Positions 1 to 12,005 of a stretch of DNA of 64,000 nucleotides are shown piece after piece. The notes beneath the pieces were generated by a model that was not told the DNA's origin, did not search any database, and saw only the letters and a list, made by a program, of their open reading frames with translations. Numbering within the stretch: position 1 is the stretch's first letter; every line of letters starts with the position of its first letter. This DNA comes from Lepidonotus clava (Eukaryota > Annelida > Polychaeta > Phyllodocida > Polynoidae), in assembly GCA_936440205.1 (NCBI GenBank), contig OW387148.1, positions 15,617,961 through 15,681,960 of the forward strand, in the 5' to 3' direction. Made by a program: the position numbers and the translations under genes.

Positions 1-310
1 GAAGGAAGGTAGGCAGAAAGGTAGGTGGGAAAGAAGGAACAAAGGTAGGTAGGTAGGTAGGTAGGGAGGGAGGTAGATAGATGTTGGGACCGAGAGGTAG
101 GTAGGTAGGCATATAGTTCGAAAACTGGTAGGCCCTTACAGGCAGAAAGGTAAATAAATATTATAAGTAGGTTTTCAGGTTGGCTAAATGCCGCACAGGT
201 AGACAAAACAAAGTTTAGTAGATAGAGGTAGATAAGCAGACCGAGAATCTGATAGTAATAAGATATAAACAGCAGCTGGGGAAACAGACACATAGGTAAG
301 GGCAGATAGG
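1..310. repeat. GGTA-type simple repeat, degenerate
   Basis: The left edge is rich in GGTAGGTAGGTAGG-like tetranucleotides; the purest run is about 44-75. Degenerate GGTA and GGCA units with A-rich interruptions trail off to about 310. It probably continues beyond the window. Short open frames across it are repeat translations. Confidence 0.75.
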
Positions 311-3300
311 CAGAAGGGCAGGTGGGCATATTGTGTACTGTAGATACGAGATCACCCCAGAAAGCAGGTATATAGAATATGATAAAATAATATATAAAGA
401 GGTAGTAAGGCAGGTCAGGGGATAAGAAGTGGTTAGACAGGCACACAATGGTCACTTGAGTGGGCACTGAGGTGGGCACACAGGAGGGCACACAGGTAGG
501 TGGGCACACACTCATTAGACGGCCCACCTTGTACCTGGCGGCCAGACGTCAATGGCCAAGCAAACATCCCCAGCTCCAATCGGCACTTCTAAAACAGCCT
601 ATCTCTGCCGGTCTTGGCTCGCTTACCCCTGATTATGCTTTTTTATTTTGTCGATGAAGTTTTTTTCTGAGAATCAATAGTTATTTGATAGGCCCTCAAA
701 GGAGCACGTTTTGAGCGGCCTTCCACTTGTAATTGATACTATTACAGGGCTATAGGGTTCTCCACCTGCAACCACGTCTTGCTCATTTTAGCATCAACTT
801 TTTTCCTCAGGTTATTTTTCAAAGGACACCAGTAGTGATGCAATCTTCAAATTAATAGCCAATTGAGGTAGTTGGCTAGAATTGTATTGCTGACAATGCA
901 TTTATAAACAAATCTGACCCCTGCAATTTCGAACTATCTTGCGAAGTATTCAATGTTATTTGTCTTTATTCTTAATGCCGAAGCCTGACTGCAAAGAAAA
1001 AATTGATGTTATATGCTTATTCCATACCATTATGACCTTGTAACAGAGGAGGCAATTGGCCCATTTTCGGGGTATACTCCTAATCTATATCGTCCTTCCT
1101 AGGAAGGCGGGCAGTTGACGGCACTGTGGGTAAGGCATACCAGGCGGTGTGCCGGAGCTGGGTGCAATGATAAAAGGCCGGGTGTGAGGCCGCAGGGGGG
1201 GGGGGGGGGCGGGGGGCTACATGAAACGGGTGTATTAATAGACCGTGTGCAGTAATGACTAGACATGTACAAAGGCCACGAGGTTCAAGTACATCAGTCG
1301 AGGGGACAAGGCTATGCACCTCTAGACTCTAGGGAAAACAACAAACGTAGCTATCGGAATACCATACCAATATAGGGGCCAATTGAGCATGTTTTGCAGT
1401 TTGCGACATAGTTAAATTAACCAAATGAAAGGTACAGACTCAGCTAATGACATGAGGGCCCTCAACTCGTAACAATGTAAACAACTTATTATGTTTGTCT
1501 TTTCCATCCTGTCTATTACATTGTCTTCCTGGTCCCTCTCTCTAGTCGTTAACAAATTCACAAAGTAGGCGTTCACTGCTGCCTACATATATAATTGCAT
1601 AACTCCCTGGAATTTTTCTGTCATTTACCAGCATGAAGAAAAAATACAAATGTCACAAAATCCTATGAGTACTTATGGGGATTTCTTTGGGAATAGGCCT
1701 ATATCGTCTTCTGAAGACCACATACGTTTTTCCGGGGGGCTACAGCCGTGTGAGAGAGCCCACTAACTGGCGGATACAACTTGATAAGGGTACTTATAAA
1801 TGGTTTCAAAGCCACTTGGCTTTTAAGGGAAGATAACAGAGCCCCTTGACAACAATGGTGTGAGAGCTGTTCCGTTTAGATCCGACTTCACCACCCGTCC
1901 AGCCTTTTTTGACCTTGATCACTCAACCCACCCTTCCAACCCATCCCTCCACTTCCTTCGTCCTCACGCAAAAACCAGAACTGGATACTCCCCACACCTG
2001 CAATAGGATTATATGCAATCCCTGTATCTTAATAGGGATTTTGGGTGCATTATTATTATGTTATGTACCAAAACACCATTACATCATCAAAATGGCATTG
2101 TAGGCATTCTAAGATTAGCTAAAAGTTTAAAAAGAAATATGGCTTTCGAATAACTATATTGTAGATATTAAGCGTGTTTGATTGGTAGAAACAACCCGAG
2201 TTATGGTGAAAGTTGGTCGTTTTGTGAAACGGAATCTAATCCGCGGCACATTTTACGATAGTCTTTGTGTTGCAAAATGCCTGAATGGGTGGAAGAGTAT
2301 CACACAGGGGAAGAGATCTGCATTATAAAAGTGCTTTCATAATCATAACATGTTGTCACGAGTGAGAATGCACAACGATGCCATCATGTTTCTGGCCTGA
2401 GACTAAAGCCTTGACCTGGCGATCAGTGGACCAGTGTCTGTCCTGAGCTACCCCCAGCTGCTCAGTCAACAGGCCGGCTACCCACCCCCCAACCTCACTC
2501 CCACTACCATCCCTGAACGCATGCGTCCCGTGCGTGCCGGGTGCCTGCATGTCTAAGTACCCTCTACTTAATTCACAAGCCCATACACAATTACTTCGTG
2601 TTCGATGAACATCTCCCTGCGTCTCACCAGCACACAGCAAATGAATAGCCACTACTCCCACACTCCTCCCTCACTTGTCCGCCTCCCCCTCCTCTTTTCC
2701 CCTTCCCCTTCTTCCGTTCCGTTCTTGACATTAGCAACAATTCAGTATTGCTCTAAAATTAGGACAGTTGGGTTCCATGAGCTAGCTTAACTGAGAGACT
2801 ATCATTCATCTTTCCATGGAAACGAGCAAAATAAAAGCTGATTCGTTAAATTCTTTTGAAATTAATGGCTCTTTGAATTCGAGGGTCCGAGGTCGGAAAT
2901 GATGGTTATTCTAGGTTATAAAACGATTCATAAGGTTCGTCAGTGGCTGCATCTCAAGCGTTTTAATCTAGTGAAGACCTTTGAAAAACAGTCTTTATTA
3001 CAGTTATTCGACCAACTTTCTAAAGATCACGTTATGGGTTATCTACCATTGGCACCTGCACATAGCGTGTATTTATCTTTGGGGTGTTGTGGCCCAGCAA
3101 AATTATAAACTTTAATGAATATTAGAGCAAAGTAATGGAAGGCTGCCACTTTCCAGTCCTGCATAATTGAACAGACAGTTCGATTGTACCACGCGACCGA
3201 TTTGCATTGCTTATTTAGCTTAGTTTAGCTAGTTTTCCATTCTTGGTTTTTATGTGGTTTAGGCCATAGGGAGACGTCGAATAATTCTCAGATACTGAAA

Positions 3301-6300
3301 TGCTAATGGCTTGTGGAAAAATGATTCTTGCTACCAGTAAAAACCGGAGATTGAAATGCCTGATACAGTATGAGTCATCCTCGTTTTCATTATCGATGGA
3401 TTTACTATACGGAATGCCTTTAAACTGATACTCAATGCTTGTATTTGTGTTTCGAGCTTGGTCATGCTATTGAACCATTACCTATATATAATTTCACACA
3501 CAGGCACAAAAATGCCCTATCATTTACCCTGTATACAATGTGTAGGATAATAGTGATATTTCCAAGGGAAGCCCTGGTTATCAAATACCGTAATTGTTCA
3601 ACAGGCGTTGTCCCTTTCTGTTTCTTTTACTCCATTCCTTTACTTCCCGCGACCCACTCCTTCTCTCATTTATTTACTTTGCAATTTAACTTCTCCCCTT
3701 GTCTTTCCTGTTTATATACCATAACCCATCTTATACCTATACCTATCGTCTACAAACGTGTCTCTGCATTTCCTTCATTCTATCTGATGTATTTCTTTCT
3801 ATTTCCGTTGTACTTTGATTCTAAAACTCCAGCACTCTCTGAAGCTGGATAATTTCATTATTTTCCCATTAACGCCATTTTATTTTAACATATCCTTACC
3901 TGTCTATCCATTCTGCTCTTATTCCCATCGATATTCCTTCCCCTTCCCCTCTACGTCCCTTCTACTTTCCCTCCCATTTTCCTCTACCTGTCTGTCCCAT
4001 TCACCTCTTCCCCTTCCTCCAGTCACTGTCCCCTCTCCCGTCCCTCCACTCCTTCCCTGGCCCCACTCTCCGGGCGCCGTCTGTCTGTGCGTCCCACCAC
4101 AACAAAGGCGTGCGCGGTAACCATGGTAACTGTTTGTCTTGTCCTGGTCCTGTTTAGGGGCTAGTCGCGGCCAAAGGCCAGTTGGGCTGATAGGGGGATG
4201 CCGAGTGGACGCCCGCAGATTTAGTGTGAAACCTTACAATCTGAAATGATTTCTGTAATGGCTTTTGACACGAAAAAGCCACAATAGGTCAACTTGTTGA
4301 TATCACTTTTTGATATCACACGTAGATATAACTTTTTAAAAATTTAGGTTAGGCCTATATATTCTAACAAAAAGCACATTTTTCCATTAGGATAACAGAC
4401 ATTTTATATCTAGACATTAATGCATGAACTGCGGATGATACCACAGAGTTGTACTGCTATCAAACTTTGTCTATTGAACTGATCGTTCATAGATGACGAG
4501 CCTGCTCGTACTTCTATCGGTATCGAAATATATGTAAAGAAACAGAAATAGACATTGTTTATAAGCCCTTACACAGTGATCAATAAATTGATACACTACC
4601 AGAAGTGCTTTTGAACATTGTATCAGCGAGGATTTATGATATATCTATTAAATTTCTTTCTAATTCGATTGTATGTATACTGTTTGGCAACTACATGGTG
4701 ACCATAAGATTTAATAGGAGTGCTATCCATCATCTGACGTAAATAATATAATAGTCATCTAAATAATTTCCAACCGCTGTCACAGTAGTCCCAAACATAT
4801 GTGGCTGTCCTTTAGGGAATCAGATACATGTGGACACATGTGGCCTCATAAGCTTGCCCACAGTTCATATGAGGAGTAGATTAAAAACACTAATGCTGTG
4901 GCCAGATAATAGAGGTAACAGTTACAGACCTTTCCAGGACTTTAAAGGTCACATACAATGTCTTGTAAATGCCTTGTAATGGTGACCTTTCCATATCTTT
5001 AGTGAAGTAAATTACCCTGTGTAAAACAATTTCCAATATGAAAAAGTAAAATTTCATATAATAAGAGTAGGAAACAGTAATAATTATTTGATTGGTTTAC
5101 ACATTGCGTGTTACAGTCAAGGAGACATTGATAAGACAACAACCTCCACTGTATCCCACCTCTTATCGCTCAAAACTGCTGAATCATCAGTTTCACAACG
5201 TCTGGGGGACACTTCCGTTGCAGAGGCCTTGTGGGAAGTGCTCGAGTGATGGATGGCGGTTTGAGCCCGGTAATAGAGCAGTCGACAAGGCGCTATCGGT
5301 TCAGGATCTCCGCCTAATCTTTTTTCGCTATTGAGTTATCTATGATACACCGGCAACAAGGATAATGATGATGATAGTCTAGTATCCTGTCATGCCCCTG
5401 CTAAATTATACCGAACCTGTGGTAGGTACGTATTAAGCGGAGGTTACGTACGGTTGACGAACCGCTGCCCCGAGTCAATACGGGATGGGATGTATTGGCC
5501 CGCGTGTGCCCTCTACCTATAGAAATGACTTTACATCGGTGTACGCTATGAATAATGCAATTCACCGCTATGCATTGTGTATAGTAGACTGAACTCTGCC
5601 AAAGGGCGGCATGGGTTGTTCAGTGCTTGTGGTGGTTCGATGAAAAAGGCCATTCAGGTTGCACTTTAGCAGAGTATGTCTCAACTTGAGAAAGAGTTCA
5701 GTCTCCAATGGAGGATGAAAGTATATGCACTGTATGATGTTACTGCAAATTGCAATTTTAAATATTAAGGTTTTTCCCTTTTCTACGACAGCAACTAACT
5801 TATGAGAAACTTGAGTCTGCAAGAAAGGTTACGAAGTACAGACGATGGTTTGTCATAGAGTGTGTTGGGTAATAGTTGATAGGGGCCTATGCGAGTGGCC
5901 AATCTAGAACCGGCTAGGGGCCCAGTAAAATCAAGAAAAGTAAATCACAAGGAAGCGATAAAACAAAGAAACATACCAATTTGGCAAAGGTTACGTGAAC
6001 AGTAGGACTCTTCAGTATAGTCAGTATAGGTATACGTTCTCCAACCCCCTCCCCTCGGATATGTTATTCATTCCTTACACTGTACAGGTACAAGGGCAGA
6101 ACACGGAAAGAGGTGCGTGGACTACTTCTTTCGGCGAACACAACTTGCATGCAGCTGGTAGTGCCGAGACCCTCTGATCTACACGCCCAGTGAGCCAGGT
6201 TTGATGGATCTGCTGACAACTGTTCCTCAGACAGGTTGGGAGCTGCTCAGAACTGCTCGGGAAATGGTCGGTAGCTAGATTTGTATTTGGTCGGAAAGTA

Positions 6301-8870
6301 TACGTTATATAGTTATAACTTCTGCATAGCGTTAGGTTTGGGATCACTAGGGATGACGTCCCAGCCTCCAGGAGGATTATGATTTTTACTGCTTTTTTAC
6401 TACTCATAATTCCACGCCCCTCCCCCCTTCCCCAGTCTAGTACAGTCTAATGAAAATACATAATATCAAAATCTACGTAGACCTGGGAAGGACGGTATAT
6501 TGCTGATTCCAGTTTATGCTAGAACGGTGAATTTTCCCTCTGAGCTACATCCTGAGGACACCTGATTAGGAAGATTAGGAAAACCGATACCAGAATACTC
6601 CAGAACCTTTCAAAGATAACTATAAATACATGACATATAACGTAGGCCTATATTTCAGGGACGACCAGTCGCTCAGGGCTCCCACTGTTTCCCCGTGTGT
6701 CCCCTTTCCCAATTAGTAGCCGCCCTCATCCCTCAGACCCGCCATCTGGTAGCAAAAGCATATCACCAGCTAACCACCTCTATTATCGCCCCCTGAGTCC
6801 CGCCGTCCAATCAGGGGGTGACAATCAGGCTTCCGGTTGTGATAATGAGGCAGTCGACTTTTTTTCTGCCCTTTGGAGGGATGTAGTCATCGGGTTGTTT
6901 TGTCACCGGAAGTCATCGGTCTCCGGAGATCGTTGGTGACAGGCATGGCGGCCATAGCTGGGAGAGGTGATCAGTCGATCGCTCCATGTAATCTTTTTAC
7001 ATGATATATCTATGTCATATATTGCAAGCTCTGCGTGGAGCCAAGACCCTGAGCAACCAATAATGAGACGTGATCGGATTAACAGGATGAATAATAGGGC
7101 GAATACACAGGTAGCCCATGTGCTGATGCAAATAAAACACTCACTGGACAAGTTGCTGACCAGAACCTGCCTTAAATCCAGCGACCTGGCCTCAACACAT
7201 GAGACCATTGTCAGGTCGGGACACAATCATTATCCTCTTCTATCAACTTCTCTAGAAACAACAAGTTTGATAGTCTCATCCAACCATGTCAGATTCTGTA
7301 GGCCTATATATTCTAGGCCTATGTTCTTTAGGGCCAAGCAGTTGAAATTGAAGCAATTCCCCTTGGATATAAATAGATAAATACATTAGGCAAATTGTGA
7401 GATTGAGCTGCGGTGGCCGTTGCCCAGAGTGGCGTGGAAGGCGCGGTGCACCGACCGGAATTAGCCCTAAGCCTACGACAACTGTGATCCCACGCCCGGG
7501 TTCGGGTTACCATCGATTAGATCACTGTCAGTCACCAACTGCCAGACCTGAGCCTGGGGCCGCGCGCTGCTATTTAACGCCGGACACTGCACACCTCACA
7601 ATGACGTGCGGACCGAAATTCACGAAGGTCTTGCATTCAAGAACTAGCGGAAATTCACCTACTCTCTAAAATAAAGTGTGAACCAAAAGTATCTCTTTCT
7701 ATACATGAATATAGAATGGCCAGCCAAAGATCCCACCCCTATAATAACGTACAAACCAAAGATCAGATACTTTTGAAATAAAGCGGGTTTCATAATTCAC
7801 ATAGGTTTTAAAAGCAGGGGAAGCCGATATTCAGTCGCTTTTTAAGAGGTGAAGTGTGTGACAATTCACACACGCTCATTGCATTGAGGCGCATACCGAA
7901 ATTCCCACGCACTCAACAATTCAGGGCTAACCAACATTTACGCACGTCCTATGTGTCACAATGTGTGAATACTGTAGGCTACATTTAAGCTAGGATGTTC
8001 AAGATTTGCACACAGTTCAATAAAGGGCGTGCCCTGGTTCAAAGACATTCTATAATGGGGACGCAAAGAATCTATCTGGCACAAAGGCATAAACAAGATC
8101 GCGTTTTACATACCAATAGTGATATCACATTGAAAAATGTACACATAATATTATTTTGTTTGGGGCTAACGTTTTTGGCTATCATACCTTTCTTTTGAAA
8201 ATCCTGGATGTACCTCAATACTTAGAAGCAATGGGGAAGTATACGTGTAGTACAGGAGTACAAACATGTGGCTGGGTCTCTACAATATCTGAGTGCGGAG
8301 CACTGGTTGTATTGCATAACTGTAAGATCAGAGGGTAGATCAGTCAGAAGTATTCATTAAAGGGGGAGAGACCTAATGACCCGAACAGTGGTCCATTAGC
8401 CCACGACACCAGGCGTGGTCCGTACAGAAGGCCCACGGCATGACGGCCTCGGGTGATTCTATTAAAAGGCCTTTAGTTAGGGTCCTGTGGTTGATATTCA
8501 CATGACCATCAAGTTGAATGAACGTACCCAGCGTGTAACGGCCTATTTTACATGGTACTATGGGTTAGTACAAGACCGATTGCCTCTGAATCCATAGTTC
8601 GTATAATACCCATGACCCAGCAACCTATGAGTGTTCCCATACTACTATGTACATACCAACAACTAGACCTGCTGTTTCTACTTGACTTTTTGTTTGCTTG
8701 ACGAACGTTTTATACTTTGTATGTATACCTTTAGACTAAAGGGAGGCATCAAAACAGTCAGCCATAAGTCACGAACACTTACTCCTTATTGTAAACGTGT
8801 AATATATTTTTTATGATCATTCTGTTATAATGGATATCTAAGTGATTACCTTTTGGTGAGAACTTCTAAA
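311..8870. other. No recognised gene; mostly AT-rich intergenic or intronic DNA
   Basis: No frame in this span gave a recognisable protein. A G-rich run lies at 1,195-1,216. A GC-rich patch at about 2,380-2,545 is open on both strands; the plus-strand frame is Pro/Gln-rich. Pyrimidine-rich stretches (3,600-4,080) yield long but low-complexity frames. At 7,600-7,960 phrases such as ACCGAAATTCAC recur loosely, suggesting an old degenerate repeat. If the unknown minus-strand gene starting at 12,005 continues leftwards, its later exons would lie here, but none could be identified. Confidence 0.5.
1195..1216. repeat. Poly-G tract (15 G, C, 6 G)
   Basis: Fifteen consecutive G, one C and six more G. 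It is a homopolymer tract able to form G-quadruplex structure and prone to length error in assembly. Confidence 0.9.
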
Positions 8871-8879
8871 CCTACCTGT

Positions 8880-9700
8880 GCCTGCCGGAGGGCCATGGTC
8901 TACTTTATATTACTACCTTCTCTGTACCTTCCCCTTTAACCCACTTTCAATAGACTCAATCATGTGGACTTACCTATTAACCCAGATCTACATGCTACTT
9001 TGTATGTATCTTTCCATTTCCTCACTTTCTATATACTTCTTCATCTGTCTCTTCCTATCAACCCATCATTTACATTCAACTTCCTGTACTGTACTAGTAA
9101 CCCACTTTTTATATACTACTTCGTCTGTACCTTCCAATGATCCCACTTTTTATATACTACTTCGTCTGTACCTTCCAATGATCCCACTTTTTATATACTA
9201 CTTCGTCTGTACCTTCCAATGATCCCACTTTTTATATACTACTTCGTCTGTACCTTACCATTAATTCACTTTTTATATACTTCTTCTGCTCTAGCTGTCA
9301 ACGCCTCTTTGAATGTTCTCTTCTCAATGGCAGAAAAACTGATAATGGTTCAAAACCTTTCATATTCAATTCTAACGGTCCTCAACAAGCAATAAAACTG
9401 GTTTTATGGTTAAATTCCCAGTTGTATGACTCTGACGTATCATTTTATGGATTCATTCCAACATTTCAACCGTTCTCGCCATGAATATGGCTATAGGCTT
9501 AGCTGTCAGAGTTGCATAAATCACCATTCCTCAGTCACTATACGACTTCTTCCGTGCCTTCCCATAAATCTACTATTTATATATTACTTCCCATGTACCT
9601 TCAACCAAACCAACGTTTTCTATATTTCTTCCTCTGTGCCATCAACTTAATCCACTTTTGCTATACTACTTACTCTAAATGTGCCATGAATATATCGTAC
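8880..9700. repeat. 41-bp minisatellite with degenerate flanks
   Basis: Units starting at 9,101, 9,142, 9,183 and 9,224 are essentially identical 41-mers of the form CCCACTTTTTATATACTACT followed by a TCGTCTGTACC part. A degenerate fifth unit starts near 9,265. Weaker copies of the same phrases (TATACTACTTC, TGTACCTTC, AACCCACTTT) stretch from about 8,880 and resume at 9,540-9,700 after about 240 bp of non-repeat sequence. The identical core implies recent expansion inside an older decayed array. Confidence 0.9.
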
Positions 9701-11070
9701 TCTCCTATACTACTCCATCCATACCCTTCACTTGCAAAGGTATGAAGAAACCGTAGCGACAGCTCTTTTGGAAAGTGGTAGGTAAATGGCCTCATACTCA
9801 TTGTAAATACAAATTGTGAATCGGGTTTTAGTGTAGCGTGCGGCCATACAGTTGTGTGCACCAACCCTACCAGGGGAGGGCGCCTTTAAGTCTATACAAA
9901 AGCCAACCATCGTGGCACGAGTTTAGCGGTCTGCGATGACTCTATGGGGAAAACGGAGAAGGATGGACTACAATAACACGGGCCGAGATATATGAAAAGG
10001 GAATTATAAAAAGATTGATTTTATAACTCTCAGAGGACGGACTGTAAAGGCACAATGGTGCTGTTTTGCGTTAGGTCTTGAGAGACCAGTGGAGTGTAGG
10101 CCACACAATGTCTGTAACTAGGTAGCAGTAAACTACATGTATAGTTGGCGTTGATACATACAAGACAACCAAGCCTGGTTAGGACAATGGATTAGGTTAG
10201 ATTACAATAATATTTGGAGGTTCTTTAGGGGTTCATAAGTAAGAGCAGTTGATCTTCATATTATGCTGTGGTAACAACATAAAACTAAAGATATCACTGA
10301 GAGAGTAGTAAATATTGACATTTCCATGTGAACCTGGTCGTAAGTTCCATGTCTTAAAGCTTTTCTAATAGCATTTCTGTATGATATACTGCAGAATACT
10401 CGGCACTTAGTCTTTCATCAGCACAATATCGTAGATGTTGCAAAGGGTTTTGCCATCCCTATCTTTGTATACCCAGAGACCTTGTCGAAAATTTGCCTTT
10501 TATACTATAATTGAAAAAGACACTTGAGCCCCAGTATAAGTATATATCATGTGAGGATGACTTTTTGAATTAAGAAAAAAAAAACACACAAAAAACACCA
10601 GTATGATAAGTTGGTACATATACATACAGAAGTGAATACAGTCAACCTTCCACATGGCATGTACACATGCACCTGTGAGTTACGTCTGAGGTCTTGAAAG
10701 AGAACGACCAGGAGATCTCTAGTAAAGCCCCTCAAGTCGGTTCAGGTACAACACCGTTTGTCATACTGTGCCTTAAGGTGCAAAGTGCCTCTGTGTCTTT
10801 TGCGTTCTAAGTATGACAATCTGAAGGGTACTGTGCTTTAACGCAAAGGAAAGACGTCCAATTTGTGCAAGAAGGTTTGAGGTACAGTATTGATTACGAC
10901 CTAAGGTTTTGTTATCGAGAGACTGAAGCCCTCCACGACGGTATGGGTGTTTCCAGTAACTAGTGGTACATTTGGGTTCCAATATTGAGGCAAAACTTGC
11001 AGAACCTAAACAGGAAAGAAGAAGTAGAAAAGTTCGTGAATTGCTCACAATTGCTCATAAAAGGTAAAGT
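9701..11070. other. No recognised gene; putative first-intron sequence
   Basis: Nothing recognisable as coding was found on either strand. Because a good splice donor faces this region from the exon ending at 11,080, this is probably the start of the first intron downstream of that coding exon on the minus strand. A short A-rich and CA-rich stretch lies near 10,570-10,600. Confidence 0.45.
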
Positions 11071-11079
11071 GCTACTCAC

Positions 11080-12005
11080 TGGAACTGTTCCCTGCCTGCA
11101 GCCGCCGCCGAGGACGAGGGTACGAAGTCCTGGTAGCGAAGTTTGTAGTTGGCGGCGGGGTTGTATGGGGGGTAAGAGCCCCCGGACCCCCGCGCGCCCG
11201 TGCCAGACCCCCCTGGTTGGGCCGACGACCCCCCGGGCCCCAGCAGGGCCTCGGACGTGCGTTTACCATTCTGTTCGGGCATCATGTTGTGGTGGAGGCC
11301 GCGGGCGTCCTGACCCGCGGCGACTACTCCTCCAGTAGGGCGGGCAGAGGGGGCGCTGACCCGGCTGGTCAGGGGCTGCGTGACGGAGGGCTGCACGTTA
11401 TCCTCCTCCTCCTCCTCCTGGTCGGACTCCTCTCCCGACTCCTCCTCAGACTCCTCCTCTTCTTCCTCCTCCTCTTCTCCCTCCCCCTCCTCTCCCGCCT
11501 CCTCCTCCTCCTCTCCTCCCCCGCCGCCTCCCCCGCGCCTATGCCTCCTCCTCCTGGGCCGGGACTTGGTGTGCGCGGCGCGGATGGAGTTGATGTAGAG
11601 AGCTTGTTGCAGACGCTCGTCGTTTGGGCCTGGTTTGTACTGGTCGCCGAGTAGCGTGGCGCCTCCGATGCTTCTACTACTGCTGTAGGCGGCCGCCGAC
11701 CGCAGCGCGCCCACACCGCCACCGCCGCCTGTAGTCGTACAAGTGAGCGTGCCACCACCGGCGCCGCCACCACCCCTACCACCACCACCGCCGCCACTGG
11801 AGACGACGTGGAGTCTGTTGTCGGCGGACCCCTCCTCACCACCTCCACCTCCTGCTCCTGCTGTCTCCTCCCCACACGGCTCTCGGCCCTCCTGGTCCTC
11901 CCCCGGCCCGCACTGCACCCCCTCCTCCTGGCGGGGCGGTATGAGCGGGCTGGTCAGCTGGGGGGAGCTGTCCAGGGTGCCGGAGGGGGCGAGGGGCCAC
12001 GGCAT
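11080..12005 (-). CDS. First coding exon of an unrecognised gene: Gly/Glu/Arg-rich N-terminus
   Basis: Reads 308 codons plus two bases from ATG (12,005) to a donor, CA|GTGAGT, at 11,080/11,079. The start is supported by an excellent context (CCACCATGC), an in-frame TGA seven codons upstream and a pyrimidine-rich acceptor (CCCTCCCAG) that would begin the exon at 12,026. In order the protein shows a Pro/Ser-rich start (1-25), Gly runs (about 51-96), a better-mixed segment (residues 115-148, containing LLGDQYKPGPNDERLQQALY), a basic patch RPRRRRHRR (149-157, possible nuclear localisation signal), a Gly run, an acidic tract almost wholly Glu (165-201), a Gly/Ser linker and a Tyr-rich end near 279-296 (YNPAANYKLRYQDFVP). 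No signal peptide is visible. I do not recognise the family; a nuclear or chromatin protein or the cytoplasmic tail of a membrane protein are both possible. Later exons were not found. Low complexity lowers certainty, but start, stop and splice signals agree. Confidence 0.6.

Noticed and set aside
3439-4120. Two overlapping plus-strand frames of 137 and 101 codons
   Set aside because: Pyrimidine-rich DNA gives long Phe/Ser/Pro/Leu frames by composition alone.
5240-5330. Possible tRNA-like sequence (GAGCAGTCGACAAGGCGCTA)
   Set aside because: A- and B-box order and spacing do not fit on either strand.
6967-7380. 137-codon plus-strand frame with an overlapping minus frame
   Set aside because: No recognisable family, overlapping open frames on both strands, no splice or start support.
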